Assembly (NCBI RefSeq): GCF_004345025.1
Contig: NZ_CP037745.1
Location: 2,356,001 to 2,420,000 of the forward strand
Length of the DNA stretch: 64,000 bases
Reading direction: 5' to 3'
Origin: Rheinheimera sp. D18
GTDB taxonomy: Bacteria; Pseudomonadota; Gammaproteobacteria; Enterobacterales; Alteromonadaceae
The translations under genes and the position numbers were made by a program. Below the pieces are notes generated by a model that searched no databases, was not told the origin of the DNA, and saw only the letters and a list, made by a program, of their open reading frames with translations. How positions within the stretch are numbered: position 1 is the first letter of the stretch; each line of letters starts with the position of its first letter. Shown piece after piece: positions 29,895 to 38,760 of this stretch.

Positions 29895-31751
29895 ATGTCT
29901 ACGCTTAGCAATGCTAAAATACACTTTAATGAACAAGGTACGCCAGTTGCGTCGCTGTTTGACGACGTTTATTTTTCTAATGATGGCGGCTTGGCAGAAA
30001 CAGACTACGTGTTTTTGCAGCAAAATGGCCTGCCACTGCGCTGGCAAAGCCATGCTGATACCGCATTCCATATTATTGAAACCGGCTTTGGCACTGGCGC
30101 AAACTTTTTGCTTACTTGGCTGCGGTTTCGCCAGTATCGACAAAGCTTGCCAGCTGCGCGATGTCAGCGCTTATATTTCAGTAGTATTGAAAAGTACCCA
30201 TTAAGCCATACTGATTTGCGCCGCGCACTAGCAGTGCACGCCGAGCTGTCTGAATTAGGCCTGCTACTGCTAAAAAGCTACCCGCTTTGTGTTGCCGGCT
30301 GTCACCGACTTAGCTTTGATAATGGCACTGTATTGCTCGATTTATGGTTTGGCGATGTTAATAGCCAGCTACCACAACTAAATGCCAAAGTGAATGCTAT
30401 TTATCTTGATGGTTTTGCTCCCAGTAAAAACCCCGATATGTGGCAGCCGCCATTGTTTAATGGCCTTGCTCGACTAAGCACCGCAGGCACTACACTAGCA
30501 ACCTTCACCGCAGCCGGCTTGGTAAAGCGTGGCTTACAAGATGCGGGTTTTACGGTTGAGAAAGTAAAGGGTTTTGGCCGTAAACGCGAGATGCTTAGCG
30601 CTTATATGGCAAAACCGGCTAAGGCGGTTAACGCAGAAATAAGCGGCGTTACTATTATTGGCGGTGGGGTAGCGTCATTTTGTCTGGCTCTAGCATTACA
30701 GCAGCGCGGTATTGCCGTGCACCTTATTTGTGAGGACCAAAGTGTAGCCTTACAAGCTTCACAAAATAGACAGGCAGCGGTATACCCCAACTTGCACGCC
30801 CACATCACCGATGAAAGCTTATTGCACGTACAGGCATTTTTGTTTGCGCGAAACTTCTATCAACACTGGGCAAAGCAAGGGCTAGACTTTGCCATGGACT
30901 GGTGCGGCGTGCTGCACCTTGCATCCAATGAACAGCTAGCTCAACGCCAACAAAAATTTATTGAAAAAGCACTGTATCCTACTAGTTTAGTGTGCGGGGT
31001 TAGTGCCACTGAAGCCTCTGCCATAGCCGGTTTAGCCGTCCCCCATTCAGGTGTGCATATCCCATTAGGCGGTTGGCTTAGCCCGCAACAGTTTTGCCTA
31101 GCCGCACTGGCCTATCTAAAACAAAGTAGCTCATTTCAAATTAGCTTTAATTGCCAAGTAAGTGCAATAACCCAACAGCAACAGCATTGGTTGCTCACTA
31201 CCACAGCGGGGAATGTTAATGCGCAGGTTCTAGTATTGGCAACCGGCAGTAAACTCGCTAGTTTTAGCCAAACGGCAGCCTTGCCACTGAATAAAATTCG
31301 CGGCCAAGTTAGCCATGTTCAGCAAGCCGCTATGGCACCACTGCAAACCGTGCTTTGTCATAACGGCTATATAACGCCACAGTGGCAAGGCATACATTGC
31401 TTAGGGGCAACTTTTGACCGCCATGCAACAGTAGCCGAGGTAACCGCAAAGGATAACGTCGAAAACTTGCAGCAAGTAAATGAGCAATTGCAACAACCTA
31501 TATGGCTTTCCCAGGCGAAGGTTATTGGTGCTACAGCCTCTTTTCGCGCGTCATTTCCAGGTAGCATACCGGCAATTGGCGCTATTAATAACAGCGCCAA
31601 TTTATATATACTGGGCGGAATGGGCGCTAGAGGTATAATGTTGTCACCATTATTGGCAGAATTAGTTGCTTGCCAAATTTGTGCAGAACCTCTACCGTTA
31701 AGCCAGCAGCTTATTAGCAAATTAAGTGCTTCGCGCTTTTATAAAGAATGA
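29895..31751 (+). CDS. mnmC: Bifunctional tRNA U34 modification enzyme MnmC
   Basis: Completes 5-methylaminomethyl-2-thiouridine at the wobble position. The C-terminal FAD domain removes the carboxymethyl group and the N-terminal SAM domain methylates. The N-terminal domain has FDDVYFSNDGGLAETDYVFL, the SAM loop ETGFGTGANFL and YLDGFAPSKNPDMW. The oxidase domain starts with the dinucleotide fold VTIIGGGVASFCLA (about residue 250) and ends LGGMGARGIMLSPLLAEL. ATG at 29895 (MSTLSNAKIHF) is preferred over the upstream frame opening because it matches the E. coli start region. The protein is 618 residues and divergent from fabB. Confidence 0.95.
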   Translation: MSTLSNAKIHFNEQGTPVASLFDDVYFSNDGGLAETDYVFLQQNGLPLRWQSHADTAFHIIETGFGTGANFLLTWLRFRQYRQSLPAARCQRLYFSSIEKYPLSHTDLRRALAVHAELSELGLLLLKSYPLCVAGCHRLSFDNGTVLLDLWFGDVNSQLPQLNAKVNAIYLDGFAPSKNPDMWQPPLFNGLARLSTAGTTLATFTAAGLVKRGLQDAGFTVEKVKGFGRKREMLSAYMAKPAKAVNAEISGVTIIGGGVASFCLALALQQRGIAVHLICEDQSVALQASQNRQAAVYPNLHAHITDESLLHVQAFLFARNFYQHWAKQGLDFAMDWCGVLHLASNEQLAQRQQKFIEKALYPTSLVCGVSATEASAIAGLAVPHSGVHIPLGGWLSPQQFCLAALAYLKQSSSFQISFNCQVSAITQQQQHWLLTTTAGNVNAQVLVLATGSKLASFSQTAALPLNKIRGQVSHVQQAAMAPLQTVLCHNGYITPQWQGIHCLGATFDRHATVAEVTAKDNVENLQQVNEQLQQPIWLSQAKVIGATASFRASFPGSIPAIGAINNSANLYILGGMGARGIMLSPLLAELVACQICAEPLPLSQQLISKLSASRFYKE

Positions 31752-31767
31752 TATAAAGGATACTATT

Positions 31768-32100
31768 ATGCGTTTAGTCGCAGTATTTAGCTTAACCCTT
31801 TTGCTAGGGCTTTTTAGTAGCATAAGCCATGCGAAGGACTTCTATCAGATACCCTTACCGACTGATGCGCGCGAATTTGCTCGTTTAGATAGCAAAATGC
31901 CGGCGGTAATGAGCTTTTTTAGCCAACAAAACGCGTCTGATTTACGTGAATACTATATTCAACAATTAGGGCAACCCAACAGCGAACAAACCCTGTACGG
32001 TCGCGAAAATTTGTATTTCACGGTAAATAATAAACAGGTACGCATTTTAATTTCTAGCCGTAACAATTGGCGTCAAGTAGACATTATGGTGCAAAACTAA
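31768..32100 (+). CDS. Small exported protein of unknown function
   Basis: A 110-residue protein with a clear signal peptide (MRLVAVFSLTLLLGLFSSISHA) and an AAAGGA ribosome site seven bases before the ATG at 31768. The mature part (about 88 residues, DFYQIPLPTDAREFARLDSKMP...NWRQVDIMVQN) has no cysteines and I recognise no family. The ATG is 17 bp after the mnmC stop, so it is probably cotranscribed with mnmC. Its stop codon lies in a 22-bp palindrome shared with the convergent motY. Confidence 0.7.
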   Translation: MRLVAVFSLTLLLGLFSSISHAKDFYQIPLPTDAREFARLDSKMPAVMSFFSQQNASDLREYYIQQLGQPNSEQTLYGRENLYFTVNNKQVRILISSRNNWRQVDIMVQN

Positions 32101-32116
32101 GCCTTAAGGCTTAGTT
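32095..32116. repeat. 22-bp perfect palindrome over two convergent stop codons
   Basis: AACTAAGCCTT followed directly by its complement. It contains the TAA of the exported-protein gene (plus) and the TAA of motY (minus). It may work as a compact two-way terminator, although no T-run follows on either side. Confidence 0.6.
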
Positions 32117-32973
32117 AGCTGTAACACAACCCTACGGTTAATTTTTCGCTCTAGTGCTGTATCGTTCGGCGCTACGTGTCTACGCTCACCAAAGCCCTCT
32201 ACCTGCACCCTCTCTTCTGCCACTCCAGCGGCAACAAAAAAACGTTTTACTTTCTCAGCACGTTTTACCGACAGCTGTTCGTTCATCCAACGCCCACCAT
32301 AACTATCGGTATAGCCTTGAATTTCAATAAAATCTATTTCTGGATCATATTTTAAATATTCAGCAATTTGGCCTAAGCGCCGTTCTGATTCGCGTGTTAG
32401 CTCGTCACCACCGGTTTCATAGCTTAATACCGTAAACGCAATATCATCAAAACCATAGGGTAATAATTGAGAAATGCACTGATTAAATTGCTGGTACGAC
32501 TTGGGAAATTGCACTGGGTTCATTGCCGCAACAACTTTGTCATAGGGGCTGTACCAGTCGCTAAAGTAAAACGTTGGGCTAAAGCCATGCTCTAATTCGG
32601 TTAATAACGTCCATGCGGCCTTTTTCGGCAACTCCCCATTGTATTGTTTTAATAACTTCATACTCGCCACGGCTTTGCTTGGCTCACCGGGACGCCACGC
32701 TGGCGGCACCGACAACACTTCAGCTAAACCGTAATGATCAGGTAAACGCTGCATTTGTAATTCAAAGTCTAAATTTAAGCCTTTGCTGGCTATACTGCGA
32801 AATACCGCCTGACCAAACTGCGGAATGTCGTGTTGCAATTGGCATTCTAGTGGTGTGTTTTTACTTAACGCCCACATAGACTGCTCAATAGTGGCAGAAT
32901 ATTGACGCAGCTGTGGCTGAGCAGCCACTGACGCTGTTAGCAATATCAGGCTAGACGCAATTAATGTTCGCAT
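32104..32973 (-). CDS. motY: MotY, T-ring protein of the sodium-driven polar flagellar motor
   Basis: Forms the T-ring that recruits PomAB stators around polar flagella. A signal peptide begins at MRTLIASSLILLTASVAAQ; ATG at 32973 is preferred over the frame opening five codons upstream. The MotY-specific N-terminal domain shows NTPLECQLQHDIPQFGQAVF and PPAWRPGE, very like Vibrio MotY, followed by an OmpA-like peptidoglycan-binding domain (IEIQGYTDSYGG, LSVKRAEKVKRFF, KINRRVVLQL). The protein is 289 residues. It is divergent from rnt, as in Vibrio and relatives. No other flagellar gene is in the window. Confidence 0.9.
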   Translation of the reverse strand: MRTLIASSLILLTASVAAQPQLRQYSATIEQSMWALSKNTPLECQLQHDIPQFGQAVFRSIASKGLNLDFELQMQRLPDHYGLAEVLSVPPAWRPGEPSKAVASMKLLKQYNGELPKKAAWTLLTELEHGFSPTFYFSDWYSPYDKVVAAMNPVQFPKSYQQFNQCISQLLPYGFDDIAFTVLSYETGGDELTRESERRLGQIAEYLKYDPEIDFIEIQGYTDSYGGRWMNEQLSVKRAEKVKRFFVAAGVAEERVQVEGFGERRHVAPNDTALERKINRRVVLQLTKP

Positions 32974-33104
32974 TTTCTGGCTTCCCACTACATTAGATAC
33001 TCTTTTAATGACTTACCACTAAAGCTAAGCAAACACTATGCCGTAACAAGACGCTAGCGTAATTTTTTGGCATAATAGCCGTTCATGGATAAAATGGCGA
33101 TGTT

Positions 33105-33794
33105 ATGACCGAACCAATATCTCAGCTTGCACAGCGCTTTCGAGGCTACTATCCAGTAGTTATCGACGTAGAAACCGCAGGCTTTAATGCTAAAACCGAT
33201 GCTTTGTTAGAAATTGCCGCCACCTTGTTGGATATGGATGATGCAGGCAATTTAGTGCCGCTTAAAACCCTACATTTTCATGTGGACCCTTTTGAGGGGG
33301 CAAACTTAGATGCTAGCTCACTGGCTTTTAACGGTATAGATCCATTTAACCCACTACGCGGTGCGGTGCCAGAGCGAGAAGCAATAACACAAATATGTAA
33401 AGCCGTGCGCAAAGCTCAAAAAGATGCAGGCTGTCAGCGTAGCGTCATCGTTGCGCACAATGCTGCTTTTGATCAGGGCTTTTTTAATGCAGCTATCGCG
33501 CGGTTAAACTACAAGCGCTCGCCGTTTCACGCCTTTGTATCTTTTGATACCACCAGTTTAGCCGCGTTAGCATTAGGCCAAACTGTACTAGCTAAAGCTT
33601 GTCATGCTGCAGGTATAAAATTTGATAATAAAGAAGCGCATAGTGCACTTTATGATACCGAGCGTACTGCGGAATTGTTTTGCTACATTGTGAATAGCTG
33701 GAAACAGCGTGGCGGCTGGCCGTTATCGCGGGCGCTAACACAAGAAGATGCTGGCGACAGTGAGCCTACGGCAACATCTGGCTTTGCTGATTAA
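33105..33794 (+). CDS. rnt: Ribonuclease T
   Basis: DEDD-type 3'-5' exoribonuclease that trims tRNA and other stable RNA 3' ends. Exo I has VIDVETAGF, Exo [13 protein letters not shown], and Exo [17 protein letters not shown], holding the four acidic residues and the catalytic His. The 229 residues compare with 215 in E. coli, the extra length being a C-terminal tail ([16 protein letters not shown]). It is divergent from motY and ends at a terminator shared with grxD. Confidence 0.95.
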   Translation: MTEPISQLAQRFRGYYPVVIDVETAGFNAKTDALLEIAATLLDMDDAGNLVPLKTLHFHVDPFEGANLDASSLAFNGIDPFNPLRGAVPEREAITQICKAVRKAQKDAGCQRSVIVAHNAAFDQGFFNAAIARLNYKRSPFHAFVSFDTTSLAALALGQTVLAKACHAAGIKFDNKEAHSALYDTERTAELFCYIVNSWKQRGGWPLSRALTQEDAGDSEPTATSGFAD

Positions 33795-33812
33795 ACTCAA
33801 GCTTAACTAAGC

Positions 33813-33837
33813 AAAAAGGCCGCTGTTGCGGCCTTTA
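33813..33837. terminator. Bidirectional terminator between rnt and grxD
   Basis: Stem AAAGGCCGC/GCGGCCTTT with loop TGTT, A-run on the left side; it works for both convergent genes. Confidence 0.85.
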
Positions 33838-33852
33838 GTAGCGTTAAGATGC

Positions 33853-34194
33853 TTATTCTTCAACGGTATCCGTTTTATGTTTATCAGCTGTTTCTTTAAT
33901 CAATGGCTGCAATTCACCACGCTGAAACATTTCTAAAATAATATCACAACCACCAACCAACTCGCCGTCTACCCATAGCTGTGGGAACGTGGGCCAATTA
34001 GCATATTTTGGTAACTCGGCGCGGATCTCCGGATTTAGCAAAATATCAACATAAGCAAACTGCTCACCGCAAGAGATAAGCGCTTGTGATGCCTGTGCAG
34101 AAAAGCCACAACTTGGGAACTTAGGAGAACCTTTCATAAATAATATAATAGGGTTTTCAGCAATTTGCTGTTTAATTTTATCTAGCGTTTCCAT
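33853..34194 (-). CDS. grxD: Monothiol glutaredoxin GrxD (Grx4)
   Basis: Binds and transfers [2Fe-2S] clusters with glutathione. The 113 residues from the ATG at 34194 carry the CGFS active site with C29 (GSPKFPSCGFSAQ), the GSH-binding KGSP, WPTFPQLW and GGCDI motifs. The frame opens two codons earlier with GTG, but GAGG lies five bases before the ATG. The length and sequence match E. coli GrxD (115). It is divergent from sodB. Confidence 0.95.
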   Translation of the reverse strand: METLDKIKQQIAENPIILFMKGSPKFPSCGFSAQASQALISCGEQFAYVDILLNPEIRAELPKYANWPTFPQLWVDGELVGGCDIILEMFQRGELQPLIKETADKHKTDTVEE

Positions 34195-34432
34195 TAACAC
34201 CTCACAACATTCGTATTTTCAGATTGGCTAACATTTTACGTGGTTCTGTTGCCGCTAACACTTGAGATTTGTAAAAAAAAACCCATATATATGCGACAGC
34301 TTAACGTACTGATCAAGACCACCTATAATACCAGATCAGTTTATAACCAACACTGCAAAACTTGAGTATTTTAGTCAGGTTTTGTAGTCTACGCCTCGCA
34401 GACAACATAAACAACGCCAATGGAGAACGACT

Positions 34433-35017
34433 ATGGCTTTTGAATTACCAGCATTACCTTACGCAAAAGACGCTTTAGCACCACATATTTCTGCCGAAAC
34501 ATTAGAATATCACTATGGCAAACACCACAATACCTATGTGGTAAAATTAAACGGTTTAATTGAAGGTACGCCTTTTGCCGGTAAATCGTTAGAAGAAATA
34601 GTCCGTAGCTCTGATGGCGGAGTATTTAATAACGCCGCTCAGGTATGGAACCACACGTTCTACTGGCATTGCTTATCACCAAAGGGTGGCGGCGAGCCAA
34701 CCGGTGCAGTAGCAGACGCTATTAACGCGAAATGGGGCTCTTTTGCTGCATTTAAAACAGCGTTTAATGACAAAGCCGTAAATAACTTTGGTTCAAGCTG
34801 GACGTGGTTAGTGAAAAAAGCTGATGGCAGTGTAGACATTGTTAATACCAGTAACGCCGCTACGCCATTAACAGATACTAGCGTAACACCAATAATGACA
34901 GTGGATTTATGGGAACACGCGTATTACATCGATTACCGTAATGCCCGCCCAACCTACCTAGATGCATTCTGGGCACTGGTTAATTGGCAGTTCGTTAACG
35001 ATAACCTAGCAAAATAA
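34433..35017 (+). CDS. sodB: Superoxide dismutase, iron type
   Basis: Dismutates superoxide in the cytosol. Metal ligands H27, H74, D158 and H162 are present ([26 protein letters not shown]). Q70 in NNAAQVWNH, from the N-terminal half, is the mark of the iron enzyme; Mn-type enzymes carry the outer-sphere Gln elsewhere. The 194 residues are close to E. coli SodB (193). It is a single gene with a strong terminator; grxD is divergent, and no Fur box was recognised in the 230-bp gap. Confidence 0.96.
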   Translation: MAFELPALPYAKDALAPHISAETLEYHYGKHHNTYVVKLNGLIEGTPFAGKSLEEIVRSSDGGVFNNAAQVWNHTFYWHCLSPKGGGEPTGAVADAINAKWGSFAAFKTAFNDKAVNNFGSSWTWLVKKADGSVDIVNTSNAATPLTDTSVTPIMTVDLWEHAYYIDYRNARPTYLDAFWALVNWQFVNDNLAK

Positions 35018-35033
35018 GTTAAAGGCTAGAAAT

Positions 35034-35061
35034 AAAAAAACCGGTTTTTACCGGTTTTTTT
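35034..35061. terminator. Bidirectional terminator after sodB
   Basis: AAAAAAACCGG, loop TTTTTA, CCGGTTTTTTT. It serves sodB and the convergent diguanylate cyclase gene. Confidence 0.85.
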
Positions 35062-35063
35062 AT

Positions 35064-36020
35064 TTAACGGTAGTTCGTTACCTGATTACGACCACCGGCT
35101 TTAGATTGATATAAGGCTTTATCTGATGCTTCTATCCATTGCCGATGCTCTGTCATATCAGGTGTATATTCAGCTAACCCTATGCTTAGGCTAACGTTAA
35201 TCTTATGCTCTTGGTAGTTAATGGGTAATGATTCAACTAATAGGCGTAATCTTTCTGCTAATACGGCTGCTTGCTCTAACGTGGTGTCTACTAATAATAT
35301 TGCATACTCTTCGCCGCCATAACGGCCAGCAATATCGGTACTGCGCAGGGTTTTACGCACGGCATCAGCTATAGCTTGAATAACGACATCGCCAGCAGCG
35401 TGGCCGTAGGTATCGTTCACACGTTTAAAATGATCGATATCACACATTAGCAACGTACTGCGGTGCTTATAGCGCTGCAAGCGATTGAATTCTTGAATTA
35501 GGCTCTCTTCCCAATACCCGCGATTATACAGCTGGGTTAAAAAATCAATTTTTGTTAGCTGGCTCAACCTGCCATTCATCGACTCTAATTCGATGCGGCT
35601 TACCGCCACATCGGTTACGTCATAAATAATAAAACACAGATGGGTTACCTTACCACGGGTATCAGATAGCGGAAAAATAGTGCTATTTTGATACATATAT
35701 TCTGCGGTGCTCGTTATGGGTCGATAATTACGAAACTTAAAAATATAAGGTCGCTGCTCCCAAATAGTAAAAGCACGATTTTTTAGTAAGATCACCGGAT
35801 CACATTTACGCCGTAACCAGTCTTCATCAATTTCTGAGAATAAATCAAATAGATAACGATCTCTAACCTGACGCGGTGTTAAGCCACTATGGTTTTCCAT
35901 AAAGCCGTTCCAAACTTGGATTCGGTAATCACAATTTAGCACCACTAAACCCACATCGACTGTCTGAAACATATCCATTAGCCAGTGCACTTCTGATACA
36001 TCTACCTGCGCTTGCGACAT
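35064..36020 (-). CDS. PAS-GGDEF diguanylate cyclase
   Basis: Makes cyclic di-GMP from GTP. It has an N-terminal PAS domain (about 12-135; GLVVLNCDYRIQVWNGFMENHSG) and a GGDEF domain (about 165-318) with the catalytic loop GGEEY at 235-239 and an inhibitory RxxD site (RSTD) five residues upstream, so it should be active and feedback-inhibited. It has no membrane segments and is probably cytosolic. It begins two bases after the REC-CheC gene, so the two form an operon in which the response regulator probably tunes the cyclase pathway. Confidence 0.92.
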   Translation of the reverse strand: MSQAQVDVSEVHWLMDMFQTVDVGLVVLNCDYRIQVWNGFMENHSGLTPRQVRDRYLFDLFSEIDEDWLRRKCDPVILLKNRAFTIWEQRPYIFKFRNYRPITSTAEYMYQNSTIFPLSDTRGKVTHLCFIIYDVTDVAVSRIELESMNGRLSQLTKIDFLTQLYNRGYWEESLIQEFNRLQRYKHRSTLLMCDIDHFKRVNDTYGHAAGDVVIQAIADAVRKTLRSTDIAGRYGGEEYAILLVDTTLEQAAVLAERLRLLVESLPINYQEHKINVSLSIGLAEYTPDMTEHRQWIEASDKALYQSKAGGRNQVTNYR

Positions 36021-36022
36021 CG

Positions 36023-37033
36023 TTACTCCTCTAGCAGAAATGCGATTTTGTAATTCAGTGTTTTCAAGCTGTCCTCAGTAAACAGTAATAATAAATCACA
36101 GCTAATATTATAATTTTCAATACCGTAACTAAGCTCTATCGCTAAAGTTTTACGCCAACGTTTGGCATTAGCTTTAATCAGTTCACTTACTGCCGCATGC
36201 TGACCTAGCACTACGGGGTGACCTTGGCTAAAGCTCATATCAATTTGTTCTGCTAACCCTTTAAGTACGGCCCCAATCAAAATATTGGCGATGTCCATTA
36301 GTAACTCTAGCTCAATCTCTGGGGTTGGCTCGCCCTGATAATTCATCAAGCGGGCAATATCTTTAAAGCTGGAATCAGTGAGGATCAACAAAGCTTCACC
36401 AGACACTCCGCCACCAATAAAGCCTTGACATACCGCTGATGTCGCAGTTTCATGTTCTACAGAGGCTAGCGCCATATGTAGTTCACTCACTTCAATCAAA
36501 TTAACATTGGGTATTGGCAGCTTAACAAACACATTTAGCAGGCGCGCTAACAAATCACCTGCTTGCCCCATAGCAACGTTGGTTAACTCTTGCAGCACAT
36601 CACGCATCTCAGCGCTTAGTTCTGCTGATACTACAGCGGTCGCTGCAGGTGATGCGGCGGTAGCTTCTATCTCTATTGCGTGCTGTTGCATCAGCTGCTG
36701 CAGCTTAGCGACATCTACCGGTTTACGAATAAAATCAAGTGCGCCTAGGCTTTTTACCCGCTCAAAAGCTTCGGGCTGCACATCACCAGATACCACCACG
36801 ACATTCACCTTTAGCTGTCGCTTTTGTATCTCAAGCAATACCTGATAACCATCCATCACTGGCATATTTAAATCGAGAAACAGCCAATCAATTTTCTGCG
36901 TCAGTAACGTATCTAGCGCTTCTGCACCATGACCGGCAAAAAACAAGTTAGCTTGCCACTCCTGTGGTAGAATTCTGGCAAGTTGTTTACGAGCCAAGTT
37001 GGAATCATCACAAATTAGTACCGCTGTCGTCAT
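36023..37033 (-). CDS. Response regulator with a C-terminal CheC/CheX-type phosphatase domain
   Basis: The receiver domain (1-120) has acidic pocket CDD at 8-10, phospho-acceptor D54 in LFLDLNMPVMDG, and the lysine in FIRKP. The C-terminal domain (about 145-336) has two CheC-like helices: ELTNVAMGQAGDLL (the ExxN signature) and MDIANILIGAVLKG (DxxN). CheC/CheX proteins dephosphorylate CheY-like proteins, so this may be a self-timing or phosphatase-coupled regulator. It heads an operon with a diguanylate cyclase; no cognate kinase lies nearby. Confidence 0.85.
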   Translation of the reverse strand: MTTAVLICDDSNLARKQLARILPQEWQANLFFAGHGAEALDTLLTQKIDWLFLDLNMPVMDGYQVLLEIQKRQLKVNVVVVSGDVQPEAFERVKSLGALDFIRKPVDVAKLQQLMQQHAIEIEATAASPAATAVVSAELSAEMRDVLQELTNVAMGQAGDLLARLLNVFVKLPIPNVNLIEVSELHMALASVEHETATSAVCQGFIGGGVSGEALLILTDSSFKDIARLMNYQGEPTPEIELELLMDIANILIGAVLKGLAEQIDMSFSQGHPVVLGQHAAVSELIKANAKRWRKTLAIELSYGIENYNISCDLLLLFTEDSLKTLNYKIAFLLEE

Positions 37034-37161
37034 CGGGGTCTCACTTAGTACAGACTTAATGTCAGTCTAGACTGAAATTTCTAGTTAGGCCGGGCACTGC
37101 AAAAATATGTTGTATTCCAGCGAATTACTTTAATGTGCTCAATCTTAATAGGAGCTGTATT

Positions 37162-37782
37162 ATGTCTACATTTTTACATGTTTATAGTAAAACTGTTCTA
37201 GCATTCGCTTTAGCCAGTTTAAGTTTTACCCTGTCAGCGGTTGATTTACAAGCTCGGTTACCTGAACGTTTAAGCCAAGTAAAAGCGGGCGAACAAAATA
37301 TTATCTTACTAGGTAAAAAAATTAACATTGGCGCACACGCACCAGCATTTAAAGTGGTAGATGGTAACTTTAAAACCATAAAATCAACTGATTTCAAAGG
37401 TAAAACGGTAATGATTAGCGTAGTGCCAAGTATTGATACCGGCATTTGTTCATTGCAAACTAAGCGCTTTAATTCTGAAGTTGCTACCTTGCCCGAAAAT
37501 GTCGTGTTACTAACTATCAGTACAGATTTACCTTTTGCCCAAAAACGTTACTGTCAGCAAGAAGCGATAGATCAAGTATTAGTATTATCTGATGCGGTAT
37601 GGCGTGATTTTGGTAGTAATTACGGTTTATTAATCAAAGATATGGGCTTATTAACGCGTGCCGTATTAATTATTGACCGCGACGGTAATCTTGCTTACCA
37701 GCAGCTCGTTGGCGAGCTAGCGCAAGAACCCAATTATGACGAAGCACTGGCGGCGCTAAAAGATATTGTCGCTAAAAGTTAA
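37162..37782 (+). CDS. tpx: Thiol peroxidase Tpx with an export signal
   Basis: Atypical 2-Cys peroxiredoxin that reduces lipid and hydrogen peroxides. The peroxidatic C96 is in PSIDTGICSLQT and the resolving C131 in FAQKRYCQQE, both conserved. The start ATG at 37162 is fixed by AGGAG seven bases upstream. The first 26 residues (KTVLAFALASLSFTLSA core) look like a cleavable signal, and the protein (206) is longer than E. coli Tpx (168), which lacks one; export to the periplasm is predicted. It is a single gene with a terminator shared with adk. Confidence 0.9.
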   Translation: MSTFLHVYSKTVLAFALASLSFTLSAVDLQARLPERLSQVKAGEQNIILLGKKINIGAHAPAFKVVDGNFKTIKSTDFKGKTVMISVVPSIDTGICSLQTKRFNSEVATLPENVVLLTISTDLPFAQKRYCQQEAIDQVLVLSDAVWRDFGSNYGLLIKDMGLLTRAVLIIDRDGNLAYQQLVGELAQEPNYDEALAALKDIVAKS

Positions 37783-37835
37783 CTTACTTCGCCTAAATGA
37801 CGTCACTAATTATAAATAACATTATGATTAGATAT

Positions 37836-37866
37836 AAAAAAAGCCCTAATAATTAGGGCTTTTTTA
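37836..37866. terminator. Bidirectional terminator between tpx and adk
   Basis: A-run, AGCCCTAAT/ATTAGGGCT hairpin, T-run. Functional in both directions for the convergent pair. Confidence 0.9.
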
Positions 37867-37879
37867 CTGATACCTTAAC

Positions 37880-38554
<675 letters not shown>

Positions 38555-38693
38555 TTAATAATAATGACAGGATCTTTACATAATGTGCCGGCTGAGACAA
38601 GAAATTTGTCGGCTATGCAGCACTGGTCGGGCTAATTCATTGAGTTTTAATCGTCTCTATGTGTAATGCGGGCTTCCAGAGGGTTTTGAAGGC

Positions 38694-38731
38694 TAAAGCG
38701 GCTGTATATTACAGTTATTTCTGCCGCTTTA
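38694..38731. terminator. Hairpin after the chemoreceptor gene
   Basis: TAAAGCGGC and GCCGCTTTA enclose a 20-nt loop that has its own short TGTA/TACA pairing. It lies 29 bp past the chemoreceptor stop and probably ends that transcript before adk; the T-run is weak. Confidence 0.5.
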
Positions 38732-38760
38732 ACCAATATCCTTCGACTAAAGTTATCGGA

